This document shows, in pieces, positions 9,639-20,606 of a DNA stretch of 64,000 bases. The notes under the pieces were generated by a model. It had not been told where the DNA came from. It saw only the letters and a program-made list of their open reading frames with translations, and did no database searches. Made by a program: the position numbers and the translations under genes. The number at the start of each line of letters is the position of its first letter. Position 1 is the stretch's first letter. Location: contig JAFKAC010000020.1 of the NCBI GenBank assembly GCA_025766275.1, positions 682,001 through 746,000 of the forward strand, given 5' to 3'. The stretch is from Lactarius indigo. Taxonomy: Eukaryota; Basidiomycota; Agaricomycetes; Russulales; Russulaceae.

Positions 9639-12198
9639 ATGCGCAAAGGCCCCAAGAGTAGTTCCCAGAAAGACAACTCTATCCCCAGCGCAGCTTATCG
9701 TAAATTCACACCGACTCTTCAACATGGCTCACTCTCTTCACCGTTGCTCTTGCTTCCCTCAGAGACTCTCACTCATATCACATCATTCCTCGACCTTCCA
9801 TCTCTCCTCTTCTTCTCACAGACGTGTCTGAAATTCTATGGACACGTCGGTGACGATAATACGTGGCACCGTGCCTTTGTCTGTCAATTCTTTGGCATAC
9901 CACCAGAGAGCGCCTTGAACGATTTCCAACCACCACTGACATTCAGGTCGGCCGGAAAAACTTGGAGGCATGAATTCACACGCCGTAACATTATCAGGAG
10001 GTAAACGTGAACATCTATCTTCTAGACGTGATCCGTCCAAGAGCTTACGCTTCTCGTCTTCCAGGCTCTGGTCACTCTCCGTAAATGCTCCCATATTACA
10101 TGACCCTCTTCACGCTCGCATATCTGCGGTTCACGTCATGCCCGATAGCGCGCTTCTCAGTGCTTCCATCCAGTATGGCCTTGTCGCCCGTTCGTTTCCG
10201 TTCGCAGGCAACGTCCTAAAAGGATACCTCGACTCAACTGGCGTCCCACCCGGATTGACCTACAGAAATCCAAGTGCCGAACTCACACCGAATATCAGTG
10301 TGTGCGTCCTCGCTTCCGATGGCACTACTGCGAAGGTCATCTGGGGAAGGCGGGATGGAAGTGTATGCATCGTGTCCCACCCTCACACCATGAGCGGGAC
10401 TCGGGCCCCTGTTCGCATTCACACGAGTTTATTACATGAAGAACATGACAGCGCGGTACTTGATGGGACCTGGGCCGCCAATGGTGACGCCTTCGTCACG
10501 GCTGGTGCTGACGGGCGAGTAAAGGTTTGGACCACCACACCCTTCCGCTGTATCTGGACCTCCGAAAGGCATTTGCTAGGTCTAGGGACAGATGCAATTG
10601 TCAGGGTTGTTGAAGACCTCGATAACGGTTTGGTGGTGGCTGCCAGTAGAAGCGGCGACATCATCGTCCTGTCGGGTTTCAATATTCCCCTGGGCCCTGT
10701 CGATACCCCTCCGCCTATCATACACGAGTTCTGTATCTCAGCACGTGAACTATCAAAGGCAGACGTAGGACTCACTCAAACACAACAGTCAGCGGACATA
10801 TTGTCATTTCTTCCTCAAGTCAAGTCTTCCACGAGGCTATCTGTCCTCGTTTGCCGTGTGGATAGCGCCCATTTCTACCGCTGCACCGTGGACCTACGTA
10901 GCAAACAAGTTACTGCCAACGTTTTCGGCAACCCCGCGTTCGGCACCATCCGTTGCATTCAACCAGCGTTCTCAAATGACCATACCGAACAGGATTTCGT
11001 CATAGCGGGCACCCAGCTCGGTTTCGTCAGCATCTACGATTGGGGCAACACCTCCCCTTCAAGCGAGGATCTTCTAGGCAGTCGGCACGCCGACGTTTTT
11101 GCAAATGCCCACGTAACCAGCCTGGCTATCAACGCCTTCGTCATTGCTGCGGGTTCGGCTCGTGGAGCGATCAGGGTCCTCGACTTGCTCACATTGGAAA
11201 CCCTAAGATCAATTGCTGCACCTATGAATCGTGACGTAGGGCAGATTGAGCTCATAGGAGAGGCTTTGGTGGCTATCATTGGCGGTGAGGTATTGGCATG
11301 GAGCTCAGGGCGTTTCAACCTCGGTGGCAAAGATACCCTGAAGAGCAAGGGCAAGGGGAAGCAACACTCCCACAAGAAGTGGTTCAGTACGTTTTTGGGA
11401 GTGACCTTTGACAGCGTAGACATCTCACAATATTTTACAGAGCAAGTAGAACTGAAAAACGAAATTTTAGAAGCCAAGAGCCGTCTCGTAGAAGAATCGC
11501 ATAAATCCTGGCGTTCCATCGGACCCGAGCGCGAACAGCTGAAAAAACTTCAGGATATCGGATTAAGTGAGAGGGAGGCCGTGGAGTACACCCTCATGTT
11601 GAGCAGGGATGAAGAATTACAGAAGGTTCAACGACGCATTGAGCACGTGGACGAACAGGAGGTCATCGAGGCTGACGAAAGCTCTGGGCGTCAATCAGGG
11701 CCCAACCCCTTGTCTTCGTCTCCCATAGATCGTTACTCTCCACCTCCCGGTTCGAGCTCCCATGGACTGCCTGTGTCGTTGGCGCCACCCCCGACTTCTA
11801 ATGTCAAGGTGCAAGTCTCACCCCGCTTCCATCCTGAACCGAAAAAGGCAGGAGGATTACCCGGCAGTCCCCCGGACTCGCGGTCCCCCGGAAGCGTGCG
11901 GTCGTCACCATCTCGTTCTCGGCCGACACTCGGGCCAACCTCTTCCCGGACCATCTCTTCAAAGCAGACTTCCACTTCTACGCCCACGAAACAAAACGCA
12001 TGGCGCAAACCCTTACCGGGTACAGGGTCTTCCGTACCCTCCACAGGACCAAGTAGTCTGGTGACCCCATCTACACCCGGAACTCATTGGGAAGCCGAAG
12101 CGGAAAGGATTGGCAGAGTTGAAGATCTCGAACTCCGGTTCGCCCTTGAGCTCAGTTTGGCCGAGGCGCAAAGTTGTGAGCGTGCTATAGAAAAGTGA
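9639..12198 (+). CDS. F-box/WD40-like protein with two C-terminal UIMs (831 aa)
   Basis: Exons 9639-10000 and 10065-12198 join in phase. The N-terminus carries an F-box (about residues 33-80: LLLLPSETLTHITSFLDLPSL followed by a Trp at WHRAF), which should bind Skp1 in an SCF ubiquitin ligase. The middle, about residues 130-470, reads as a beta-propeller with degenerate WD units (GTWAANGDAFVTAGADGRVK VWTT; ARGAIRVLDLLTLETLRSI). The C-terminal third is Ser/Pro-rich with two ubiquitin-interacting motifs, one near residue 622 (EREAVEYTLMLSRDEEL) and one near 807 (DLELRFALELSLAEAQS). An F-box plus two UIMs suggests a receptor that also binds ubiquitin chains or is held on ubiquitylated cargo; this is inference. 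The start at 9639 is the first ATG of the frame. Confidence 0.85.
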
Positions 12199-12746
12199 AA
12201 GGTGAGGCACGTGCACCCTTTCTCACTTGGAAATTGAATTGTCCGATTGTCCGTTGTTTGCGGTTTGCGTTACGTTGGTTTTGGTCTCAGTTTGATTCGT
12301 TCATAACACTTACAACCAAATGAATTATTCAACCAAAATTTTGCTTATCTGTCGGAGAGATACGGCAAAGCGTGTTATGCATGAGGCGGAACTTGTCAAG
12401 CATACGATTTCCTCGGGTGGGACCCGGAATGCGCACAGACACCGCTTGTGGTTCATGCGATCCGGTATTTGGGCCCAGGTCACCCCTGGTGCATTTCTAG
12501 GCCGCCCATGTTCCGCCGCAAGAGGTTTGTGTCACTTCACTGGCTCTTCCCCCTATCTCTTTCTTCTCTGCACCACCTATCTGTTAACACTCCGACGAGC
12601 TAACCATCAACGGATTTTGGGTGAATATTTGGTTCGAAGCGACGATGCAATGTCGCACTCTTTAGCCCGAAGTGCGCAATTTCCACTACCACTTCACGGC
12701 GTAGCTACGCCCTCACGCTCACGACGGGTCATTAGATCAGAATCAA
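12199..12746. promoter_or_regulatory. 548-bp spacer, probably holding the missing 5' exon/promoter of the deaminase-like gene
   Basis: Lies between the F-box gene and the open frame of the deaminase-like gene, which has no ATG of its own. A first exon is therefore expected here. A 153-codon frame at 12320-12781 overlaps but is not protein-like. A CATTAG acceptor at about 12730-12735 is a candidate border. Confidence 0.35.
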
Positions 12747-14150
12747 TTGAGCGAGCAATTGCAGGTCCTGGAACTGCTTAGGAATAGGGGAGACAACATC
12801 TCATGCGCACTCTACGACCTGGGGCTGGGGCGCATCGCCGAGCGGGGAAGCCGCCGCGGGCGTCTAGCCGTCCAGGATGACGAGACGCTCATGCTACAGC
12901 TCGTCGCGCTATCTCTCGTGGGACAGACGCGCGGTGATACGGTCGCGGTGGCATTAGACAAGCGCGACGCATCGAGTTTCACGTTCATCCTCGCCACGAA
13001 TCGGAGACATACACTGGCCGACGAAGATAGAGCACGCCAGTTCTTCCAGCTCGCGGCATCGGCCGAGTCGGAACGCGCGCTCCTGCTCTTCACACTCGTG
13101 TCGTCGTCGCGGAAAGTGAATAGACGCCTCGTGAAACTGAGAAAGTCGATCGCCCAGTGCTTGCCTGCTATCAAGCGCCTGGTCCACAGATACAGATGGC
13201 CGCAGAACGATTTGCGCAAGAGGGCAAGAGAGCTCCTTCCGGTCATGCACGTGAAGTTTGGGGAGATTCCCCTGCCTAAACTGTACGTCAAAGTTCTGAA
13301 CGCACTCGCAAGGGCCGTGGCCCCGAGCTTTCCCATCTTCGATCCGCCTTCGGATCATGACTGCGACCGCTTTCTGGATGTCTTGAACATGTCCACGTTC
13401 ATGCTGTCCACCCGTTTCGTATCGTGGTCCGCTCGCAGAAGCGTGTATTCGAAACCCATGGTCATCCTCGAGCGACGGCTATACAGGGTAGCACAATATT
13501 TGATGGGCGCGACGAGCCTGCTCGATATGAGACCGACGCTTCCACGAAAGGGGGACGCACTTCCTTATGCCTGGGCTGTTGTGGGAGATGAGCCCGACTC
13601 GGTGGAGGACATTTTCCTCTTGCGCACACCGTTGGAGGTCGTGCGGGAGATCGACGCGCGCTGGGCAGAGTCGACGCTTCGCGCGAAACTCACGAACTGG
13701 CGTCAATGGGTCCCCTCCTCTACTCCCCGCATCCACGCAGAACTACGGTTGATCGCGTCCTGCAACCGAGCTATCCTCGATCCCTCCCTCGACGCGTATG
13801 ACCCGCGCAAGCCCGCGGCGGTCCGCATCGCGAGCTCTCACGACGTCTGCACGCTCTGCGCCCTGTGGGTCGCCGTGTACAATCGACATTTTGGGGCCCG
13901 CTTCAAGGTGTTCCCCGCGGGCGGTTCCGGCAAAATCGATCGGAACTGGACCTTCGCACTTTCTCCGCGCGAACGACCCAATCAGGATGTATGCGAGCTC
14001 GTGTACGATCTCCTTGAGCACGAGCTGGATCGTCTTCAAGATGCTTCTCGAAGCCCGTGGGAGGTCCTCCTGCGCTCCATGGGGCCATGGGGGTGCTTTT
14101 CGAAGCCCGACGAGGTGACAGTCGTTCAACTTGTTATCATCCCGCGCTGA
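12747..14150 (+). CDS. OTT_1508-like zinc deaminase-fold protein (5' end undetermined)
   Basis: One long exon of 467 codons. The C-terminal part has the deaminase signature: RIHAELRLIASCN with His/Glu at about residues 330-332, and HDVCTLCALW with the CxxC at about 368 and 371. These are the usual zinc ligands and proton shuttle of cytidine deaminase-fold proteins, and the overall pattern is that of the fungal OTT_1508-like family, whose substrate is unknown. The N-terminal 300 residues are helical and basic (RKVNRRLVKLRKSIAQCL, VKFGEIPLPKLYVKVLNALA). The codon at 12747 is TTG, and the frame is open upstream only to 12705 without an ATG, so a 5' exon is missing. The stop is TGA at 14148-14150. 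The GC-rich third positions are like those of neighbours. Confidence 0.7.
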   Translation: MSEQLQVLELLRNRGDNISCALYDLGLGRIAERGSRRGRLAVQDDETLMLQLVALSLVGQTRGDTVAVALDKRDASSFTFILATNRRHTLADEDRARQFFQLAASAESERALLLFTLVSSSRKVNRRLVKLRKSIAQCLPAIKRLVHRYRWPQNDLRKRARELLPVMHVKFGEIPLPKLYVKVLNALARAVAPSFPIFDPPSDHDCDRFLDVLNMSTFMLSTRFVSWSARRSVYSKPMVILERRLYRVAQYLMGATSLLDMRPTLPRKGDALPYAWAVVGDEPDSVEDIFLLRTPLEVVREIDARWAESTLRAKLTNWRQWVPSSTPRIHAELRLIASCNRAILDPSLDAYDPRKPAAVRIASSHDVCTLCALWVAVYNRHFGARFKVFPAGGSGKIDRNWTFALSPRERPNQDVCELVYDLLEHELDRLQDASRSPWEVLLRSMGPWGCFSKPDEVTVVQLVIIPR

Positions 14151-14419
14151 TCAAACCCGGAATACAGAGCACGGCTTCCCGGAGAAGATCAACCCCGAGC
14201 AGTACTCACTCTTATGCACGTCTTCTTTGCCCCACTGTTTCACTCCCACATGGTGCGTTGTCAGGTCTGGTCCGTGGTCTGTCCACCTCAAAACCTTTTT
14301 CTCCTTCTCCAGTACAACACCTCGATCGGCGCGTGCTTGAGCGTTCGCCTGAGTTTTCTGTTCCTGCGTAATAGATCTACATTGTCGTTTTTTTTATTAA
14401 AAAAAATTGCGAGCGCCCT

Positions 14420-15665
14420 CACTGCGAGCCCTCGCGACGGGAACACTTTGGGCCCAATAATTTAATTGCCAGTTTTCGATGCCCAGTGCAACGGTGTTTC
14501 GCCAGGCTTATCTGGGGTGTTTGCGTCGCCGTCATCACTTGAGTAACAGCTACGCAACTTCTTTGTGACCACATTTTTTTCCACCCGCGCCGATAAAGTG
14601 GTGTCCGGGTTTCCGGTCCAGGCTGAAAATTACGGCTCAGTGGGATCAAGACTCGTTCGATGGCGTCTTGTGCATGCAACGACGCATTCCCGAACTTGGC
14701 GTGATCAATCCAATCCTGAGAAACGTAAAACGCAAGATTTTTGACCGTGACCTTGTTAACGCTACCGTCCAAGGCCCCCAAACGATAACAAGCGTTAAGA
14801 TGTGGTCACGGTACCGTGGGACATTCTCGCGCAATCCGGCCCGGAGTTGAGAATTAGGAAAAGTATAAATTTTTGTATAAAATTTTACAACTGCTGTGTC
14901 ACCAACATCGACAACCGCGATCATCAAGCTCGAGCATGGAGACAGAAACAGGTCTCTGTCCGACCGCCGATCCACCTTGAATCCACTCCCTCTTTCATCA
15001 AGGTCGAATGTGAGGAATTCTGCGAGCTCTTCCACGCGACGAGGCTGAGAGGCCCCCACAATGTTTTGGGAAACATGGTGTGCATTCGCCCTTTTTTGTT
15101 CATTGATGTGCGTTCGTATACTTGTTCGTATATCGCGTTCAGGGAGGGTATCGGGAAATTCATCCAGAGCACGCTAAATGCGTGCAGGCAGTCGTACAGC
15201 TGGCAGAACACCCATCGAACATCGCTGGATGTTCTGCCAGCTGTATGACTACCTCAGTTTCTCTTCGGGGAACAAAATTGATGGGCTGCCTTAAATCCTC
15301 TTAGCACTTTGACCGAGTCTATTAATTACGAGCTCTTTTACCTTCTCCTTCCACTTGCGCGTATTTGTGTCTGTGTTCATGATGAAAGAGATGTAGAGGT
15401 TGTTGATGTCTTGCTGTTGTCTGCTCGCGTTGTTCGGCAATACATATTGTTGGGATGCCAAGGTCGAAACATTGGAGATTGGCTTTGATGTCTGCCTCGT
15501 GACGCATACACGTAGAGCACAATTTGGTAGACCACCTAACAGGCTTCAGAACCGTGCCTTCGCTCTTAGAACACTCATCGGCGAGGGCCCCTAAACATTT
15601 CATGACTCGGCTTTACTCGGCTGTTCAACGTTCAACACCGGAACGATAATCCGAAAACAAGCGAT
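14420..15665 (-). pseudogene. NLR pseudogene copy 1 (NACHT/ankyrin fragment)
   Basis: A decayed paralogue of the NLR at 16471-19918. In order it retains the MKCL segment of the NACHT domain, the SRxEAD-like strand (EADIKANL), NTDTNTRKWKEKVKELVINRL, VFCQLYDC, SQPRRVEELAEFLTFDL, SSLMIAVVDVGD and SVNKVTVKNLAFYVSQDW. The P-loop and Goodbye domain are absent, because homology begins abruptly near 15665. Relative to the sister copy there is a 7-nt insertion after EADIKANL, a 10-nt deletion in the segment matching ERTLLDIDEQ, an inverted piece forming a hairpin (15190-15250), and a large deletion that removes nearly all ankyrin repeats, leaving only the last one (PGETPLHWASKTG). It cannot encode a working receptor. 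Confidence 0.8.
15190..15250. repeat. 25-bp inverted repeat (hairpin) inside the NLR pseudogene
   Basis: Arms 15190-15214 and 15226-15250 match at 23 of 25 positions in inverted orientation, with an 11-bp loop. The core arm sequence is TACAGCTGGCAGAACA. The sister NLR has only one arm at the matching place (near 17845), so the second arm is a secondary inverted duplication. Confidence 0.9.
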
Positions 15666-16470
15666 GAAATGTGCCGTCCATCAGAGGGCCTCGCTCGACC
15701 CTCACGAAAAGACAGACCCGAGGTACGTTACTTTTTGAAGATCGCAAGTCGGCAAATGTACAGTTCTGGACACAGAAACACTGCTCATCAAATATCGTCA
15801 TAGAACTGGAACGACAAAGTTACAAAGAACTAGGCACCAACACGTCCTACCATCTGTATAGTAACGATAGTAGACCAAGTTGTCGTGGAATCAAGGGGAC
15901 CAGCGTGGAGAAATATCTGTAAGTTACCTGCCGCGGTAGACTGAGACTGAGACCATTACAGCCGTTTTCATGTCGATAGGCGGTTTGGCGAAAAAGACGT
16001 TGAGGACAAAGATAACCAAATCTTGTCAGATGGACAGGGATAAATCGATACTATGCAAAAAGGTATACTGTATGGGAGTTCCCGAAACTATGCTACTCAA
16101 CTTTTCTTGCAACTTTTGTTTCACCAACCCACCTATCAGCACGGAAACAGGTGTAACCATTCAGTGCGAGGATATTCGCCGTTGGCACTTTCGCTAGCAA
16201 TACGATCAAGGGTATGATATTTTCGTGACGTGTCAAGGCATAATTCAGTCGGAAACTTGCATTGCAGTAGAGAGGAACTTTGGATACGTGTATCAACGTC
16301 TACATTGATGTTCCGGCCGACCCCAGATGCGGGTGTACATAAACGAACATTCACCCGTCACATTGAACACATAAACACAGCCTATGCACGTCAAAATGTT
16401 GCACCAAGCTGCAAAGACCGAGACACCTACGCGTTCCATCGCCCGCAGACTGACCACGGATGCGACGAGC
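15666..16470. other. Spacer between the two NLR copies, origin unclear
   Basis: About 800 bp with no convincing gene. Short open frames (for example 15671-15922 plus, 16093-16296 minus) have mixed composition and no motif. It might be a degraded gene or transposon piece; I could not match it to anything in the window. Confidence 0.35.
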
Positions 16471-19400
16471 TTATGCATTCTCGGCGCCATACTGCAGCAA
16501 GAGTTGGACGGTATCTTGATACCTTTCCCCTAATGCTACTACCTGCAACGCTGTCTTGCCTTCGCCATTCCTTGCATGGATATTGGCGCCACGCTCCAAC
16601 AGTTGTCGTGCAGTCTTCTGATCGCCGCTCTTCGATGCCAGGTGAAGCAGAGTTTCGCCAGACTGATTCGAGGAGTTTATGTCGGCGCCGTACTTGAATA
16701 ACAGCTGAGCAACTTCTAAGTGATCGTCTACCAGTGCCCGGTAAAGTGGAGTCCCATTCCACCGCCGTACATTGGGATCTGCGTTGTTCTCAAGTAGGAT
16801 GCGTACTACTTCCAGATGCCCTTCTTCGACAGCTAAATAAAGTGCGGTGAAGTCGCCATCTCGAGCATTGACATCTGCACCGTTTTCAACGAGTAAACGC
16901 AAAATCTCCAGACGCCCATTGACTGATGCAAAATGCAAAGGACGCCAACCGACAGCACGCTGAGCGTTCACGTCGGCACCATGCTTGATGAGAAACTGGG
17001 TGAACTTCAGGTTGCCGTGGCCGATCGCATAATATAATGGTGTTATTCCGCCATAAAGTTCGTCTGGATCCTGAGAGCGCGACGTGATTAGCCATTCTGC
17101 TACATCGGCAAGGTTATCTCGCGCAGAACGGTGCAGTGGTGGCACTCTAGGAATTGGCGGGGTTTCTGGAATCGACTCCCTCCTCACGTCGTGGTCTCTT
17201 AACCAGGTCCAGATTGAAAAATAAGGTTTAGTGGGATCGAAGACTCGTTGAATGGCATCTTGTACATGAAGTGACACGCCCCCGAACTTCGCGTGGTCCA
17301 CCCAGTACCGAGCAGCGTAAAATGCAAGAGGAAGGTCCTTGATCGTGGTCTTGTTAACCCTGGTCGGTCCTGCCATCCAGGCTAAGCAGGACAGTAAGAC
17401 AAGCGTGTGCGATCGCTAATTGAGCCGGCTCGAGAGGAATGTAGTACCGTGGGACCCGTCCTCTCACGATACGGTTCGACGTCAGGAATTCTTTTACCGA
17501 AAAGTGTGAAAATTGAACAATTGCTTTATCACCGACATTGATAACCGCAATCAAGCTTGAGCACGTGGACAGAACTGCGTCATTTGGGTCTTCGGGCCGC
17601 CAATCCGCATTGAACCTGGGGTTGTCTCCTTCGTCGAGGTCGAATGCGAGGAATTCTGCGAGCTCTTCCACGCGAAGAGGGCGAGAGGCCACCGTAATGC
17701 ACTTGGAAAAGTCGGTACGCATACGCCCAGTTTTGTTCATCGATGTCCAGTAATGTGCGTTCGTATGTTGCGTCCAGGGTACTCGGCAACTCGTCCAGAG
17801 CCCGCCGGATGCGTCCAGGCAGGCAGCGGCGCAAGCTGTCCAACTGGCAAAACACCCAGCGAAACCTGCAAGACGATCTCAATTTCTCTTCGGGAAACAA
17901 AGCTGATAAAACGCCTCACATTCCATTAGCGCCTTGAGTGAGTCTATTGACCACGAGCTCCTTTCCCTCTTGCTTCCACTTGCGCGTGTTTGTGTCTGTG
18001 TTCACGAAAGAGATGATATAGTTGTTGATATCTTCATTTTGTCCACTTTCGTCGTGTAGCGATACACAGTAGGACTGCCAGAGGACGAAGATTGGCTTCG
18101 ATGTCTGCCTCGAGACGGCTTGTGACACATACATGCAAGTTGGGATAGCCTAACTTAGTCAGCCATCCAACAAGTTTCAGGACCGATTCTCGAGGAGAGG
18201 GTGTGCCGGCGCTCTTGGGACTTTCATCGAGGGCATCAAGGATGATGTAGGTTGGGCCATTCCTCGGAAGCACAAGCATGTCCCTTAAACATTTCATGAG
18301 CGTGTCATTACTGGGCTGTTTGGTGCCGGAATGATGACCCGAAAACAAGCGACCAAGAATATCGGAAAATGGATCGGATTGATAGCAGAGTTGGACAAGA
18401 AGAGATGAGAGCGCGGCGCGGGCGTCCCGCTTTGCGGTGTCCTTGAAATCAAAGTAAAAATATGCCATCGTGGCCAACCCAGCATCGCACAACTTCGTGA
18501 CTTCTTTAATAATCGACGAGCTAATTCACGTGTCGGTGAATAGAAACGAGAAGAACCTGTGCAATTCGTACCAGAGAATGCTCTTTCCTGAGCCCGCTGC
18601 AGAGTACACTCACTTCAGGAAGGGCAAAAACAAGATGTGGGAAAACATACGTTTTCCGTGAATCCATAATAGCGAACCTGCCACTTCCCATTTGTGGAAA
18701 GTAGCGCCGTGGACAAACCAGGTCGCAGTTCCATCATGGTAAGCCTCACGCGCGATGATGTAGTTAGTTGACGGATCCGCAGGAGAGAGCCACTGTCGGG
18801 ACTTGTCTTGTAGCTGGTCACCTGCAAACGTCGTCGGATTCGTCGGTCGGAAGCAGGGAAGTATGACCACGAACGTTGGGACTTGTTTATGTTGCCTGCA
18901 ATTTGCTGCATCACAACTGGTGCCGAAGGTTAGCAGGCGTAAAGCTCTAACAATGAACAGAGCACACCCAGTTCTTGTCGAATGTCTTCCATTGATGTCT
19001 TGCCACCTGTGAGACAATGCTCAGGGTACGTTGAGTTGCGGGCTCAGTACGGGCCACGCACCGTCCACAGCTACTCTCATATTCTTGACAAGTCCATACA
19101 CAACCTCCAACGTCTGTGCCGCGACTGTCCGAGCCTCTTCATGGTTCAGTCGATCCAACCTCTGCAGCACTGCTTCAACCTCGTTCTCTCCTAGGAGCTT
19201 CATTCCAAATTTCTCTAGTCACATTGAGCGAGGAACGATGCACCAATGAAGAGAAAGACACACTTAGTCGCCCTTGCTTGACCTGCTGCGTCGCAAGGGC
19301 AAGCGTAGAGAGCAGTTCTACCAGAACCTTCAGGATGATCTCAGTCATCGCCGTTGTCGGTGGGATCTTAGTATAAATATCGAGGCGTCTCAGGAAGTTT

Positions 19401-19918
19401 TCGGTCGATTCGAATAGCTCGACAAGCGCATCGTAGCTTGCGCTGACGTCCTTAATCGCCTGAACACACAATGGATATGGTAAGGGCCTTGCTGATGAGA
19501 GCGAAGAGAATATACATACAGCAAAAAGGATACTTATTCCTGCAAAAATAGCTTTTGCTGGCGGAAATGGCTGCATCAAAGGGTCAGAAAGTCCATGCAA
19601 ATGGTAATCCAAAGCGGATAGTTCCCGACGTACTAGACCAACGGCTTCACCGAGAGCACTGCTGGTGGATAGCATATGTAAGACGTGGACAGTCTGCTTG
19701 AGCCACTTGACGAGTCTTCCACCGTCGCCTCGAAACCTATGGAACGACTGTGCTTGCTCTTGGAGGATGGCGTAGATATCATCCGCAGAGTCGCAACCTT
19801 GCAGCTGGATGACGAGGGAACTGTTGAGCAAGTTTGTTCCTGCCCGATTCTCATATTCCCTGAGAGCAGACTCGAAGAGGGATCGGAGGTTGGACTCAGG
19901 AGAGGGATCGGAAGACAT
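16471..19918 (-). pseudogene. Goodbye-NACHT-ankyrin NLR (STAND) gene with three frame lesions, copy 2
   Basis: Fungal NOD-like receptor architecture. The N-terminal Goodbye domain runs from the ATG at 19918 (LRSLFESALREYENRAGTNL; FRGDGGRLVKWLKQ; PAKAIFAGISILFA; DVSASYDALVELFE; RRLDIYTKIPPTTAMTEII). A NACHT ATPase follows, with Walker A GKPGSGKS formed across an intron, then MAYFYFDFKDTAKRDARAAL, ILDALDESP (Walker B) and VCVTSRLEADIEANL. Next come a winged-helix-like region (RVEELAEFLAFDLDE; SHFSVKEFL) and about six ankyrin repeats (TPLYYAIGHGNLKFTQFLI; GADVNAQ; GADINSS), ending at 16471. Introns up to the NACHT domain splice cleanly. After that, three breaks shift the frame: near 18071, near 17702 (+1) and near 17365 (+10). 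Comparison with copy 1 confirms that they are indels. Either a recently broken receptor or, less likely, assembly errors. Confidence 0.8.
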
Positions 19919-20606
19919 GGCGTTACTGTAAGGGGGGTGTATTTGTTTCGTACAAGGTTTGATGTTATAGCGTTCGTGACGGGCGAAAAGGCGGACGCTT
20001 GCCTGGACGTCAAACAGGCTTCATGAAGCCATCGTGGGAGGGAAGAGTCAGGAATTTTGAGTCCACTTCAAGTGATCGTTCCGATGATTATGTTGCAAAC
20101 GGCGCGGGCTTCCGTAAAGAACAGCGCAGCTTCAAGTTTTTTTTTTCAGCTCATATTTCGGTTGTTCGCCCATGGACCCAGATTACTGTAGTCGTAGCTG
20201 CCACTATTGCATGGACTTACCTTTAGCGCGCGTATACCGTAAGGTGCTCTGTAGTAGGTACTCGTTTTTTTAGGAGAGTACATATATATATGTGGGCCGT
20301 GAGGGTCAAGTGGGCGTCTGACGCACAAAAGTCTCGTAGATGGCTTCGGGACCAAGGGTGGGACAGGGCGCGGGTTCGCTAGAAGAACTCAAGCACCGAA
20401 GATGCGTTTTTCCTCTGCGTGCGGCAGAGGTGGTTGTCGGGTTTGTGGTGTGGTATTGGTGTGTGAGCCCGGCTCCCGCGTATTCCCTTTGCAGCATGTA
20501 CAAGTACTACAAGACTTCTTTATGTAAACTACGGCCTTTGCCCCACTCTTGGTGGTTATATTTGTGTGGGTCGGTCTTCGGTAGTTCAGACGGTAGGTAT
20601 ATATAT
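19919..20606. promoter_or_regulatory. NLR copy 2 promoter and 3' flank of CCC2
   Basis: 688 bp. The stretch next to the NLR start (about 19945-19972, with GTTTCGTACAAGGTTTGATG) recurs in the remnant at 24210-24238, so it belongs to the NLR 5' flank. A T10 tract is at about 20138 and an ATATATATAT-like tract near 20281. Confidence 0.4.

Noticed and set aside
12625..12645. GGTTCGAAGC as a tRNA B box
   Set aside because: No A box, acceptor stem or anticodon arm can be built around it.
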